A stretch of 41,650 nt of DNA from Cohnella phaseoli. GTDB taxonomy: Bacteria > Bacillota > Bacilli > Paenibacillales > Paenibacillaceae. Both the position numbers and the translations under genes were made by a program. The notes under the pieces are model-generated. The model searched no databases and had not been told where the DNA came from. It was given only the letters and a program-made list of their open reading frames with translations. Below are positions 41,296 through 41,650 of this stretch, one piece after another (the stretch's first letter is position 1; every line of letters starts with the position of its first letter). The stretch spans positions 213,306 to 254,955 of the forward strand of contig NZ_QRDZ01000010.1 of the NCBI RefSeq assembly GCF_003386235.1, in the 5' to 3' direction.

Positions 41296-41335
41296 AACCG
41301 CCCTCAAAGCCTATACTGTTGTACCTCCGATCATA
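41296..41335 (-). promoter_or_regulatory. Toxin promoter and leader element
   Basis: On the minus strand the -10 box TATGAT lies at 41330-41335, with a weak TTCGCT -35 17 bp before it. The leader contains TGAGGGCGGTT (minus strand of 41296-41306), which is complementary to AACCGCCCTCA at the 3' end of the same mRNA (minus strand of 41174-41184). Confidence 0.5.
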
Positions 41336-41348
41336 CCATATTCTGTTG

Positions 41349-41377
41349 AAAGAGCGAAAAATATGTCGCTCTTTTTT
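41349..41377 (+). terminator. Terminator right of the toxin-antitoxin locus
   Basis: AAAGAGCG (41349-41356) pairs with CGCTCTTT (41367-41374), followed by TTT. It reads rightwards and may end transcripts that pass the antitoxin terminator; on the minus strand it would shield the toxin promoter from read-through. Confidence 0.7.
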
Positions 41378-41449
41378 GATCTATCGGAAAGTATAAAATT
41401 CGCTAACTTTTCTGCATGACGTAGGGGTGTAAATGTTTTTCATTCACCA

Positions 41450-41523
41450 TTTGTACGATATATCGTATAAACACTTCTATTTTCAGGGGGATGTAGCCAC
41501 TTTGTGTGGTTGGTCGTACAAAA
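41450..41523. repeat. Further TTGTACGAT palindrome at the right end of the window
   Basis: TTGTACGATATATCGTATAA (41451-41470) is a palindrome with one mismatch, of the same type as those around the nuclease-HTH gene 37 kb away. A half-site TCGTACAAAA follows at 41514. An AGGGGG (from 41485) and a CCCCCT (from 41533) lie around the half-site and could pair. From 41378 to the window end there is no gene I can support. Confidence 0.65.
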
Positions 41524-41650
41524 TCGGTGCGACCCCCTAATTCCGGAGTCTTCCATATCAAACCGACTCATGTCGCAGTTATGCTCTTTATTTCACGTTC
41601 TTTCTCGGCCAGAAGAATTTTGACCGGTCATCTAGACTCATGACCCATTC

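Overview
The window looks like chromosomal DNA of a Gram-positive spore-former of the Paenibacillaceae (Paenibacillus or Cohnella type). The grounds are strong GGAGG-type ribosome sites with many TTG/GTG starts, several lipoproteins with short Ser-rich linkers, two large SLH-anchored surface proteins, LacI/AraC/ROK/TetR regulators next to sugar genes, and a two-permease sugar ABC system without its own ATPase. No rRNA, tRNA, CRISPR array, prophage or intact insertion sequence was seen.

Layout. 1-2.8 kb: tail of a secreted protein, a LacI-type regulator and an AI-2E-type permease. 2.9-4.05 kb: a gene for a Vsr/DUF559-like nuclease domain fused to a C-terminal HTH, framed by two ~102-bp direct repeats full of TTGTACGAT palindromes. 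4.1-7.3 kb: an SLH/FnIII surface protein whose ribosome site lies in a hairpin. 7.4-9.4 kb: a Fur-box-controlled AraC regulator and a siderophore-binding lipoprotein. 9.5-11.4 kb: a DUF1877 protein and a YcaQ/AlkX-like DNA glycosylase. 11.7-20.9 kb: a glycan locus with AraC regulator, solute-binding lipoprotein, two permeases and a 1415-residue secreted glycoside-hydrolase-like protein with three DUF4082 modules. 20.9-26.7 kb: a ROK regulator divergent from a four-gene catabolic operon (ceramidase-like hydrolase, TIM-barrel epimerase, DegT aminotransferase, xylose-isomerase-like protein), closed by a 124-bp MITE-like inverted repeat.

26.9-29.4 kb: an APH-type kinase, then a TetR regulator with a matching operator at its own promoter and before the next two genes (SRPBCC and VOC proteins). 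29.4-31.8 kb: a degenerate ABC-ATPase fused to a LytTR DNA-binding domain, an ABC-2-like membrane protein and a small multidrug export protein. 32-36.3 kb: an SLH protein with 16 YVTN-type propeller repeats. 36.5-41 kb: a lipoprotein, a GNAT acetyltransferase, and a TetR regulator divergent from a DHA2-family MFS pump, with a second MITE-like element between them. 41.0-41.35 kb: a small type I toxin-antitoxin module, with a 27-residue holin-like toxin on the minus strand and a convergent antisense RNA on the plus strand. The window ends in another copy of the TTGTACGAT palindrome.

The most unusual items are the nuclease-HTH gene with its flanking palindromic repeats, the type I toxin-antitoxin locus with potential 5'-3' pairing in the toxin mRNA, the NBD-LytTR fusion, and the ROK-controlled operon whose substrate cannot be read from the sequence. 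All family assignments come from motif recognition by eye; no database search was run.
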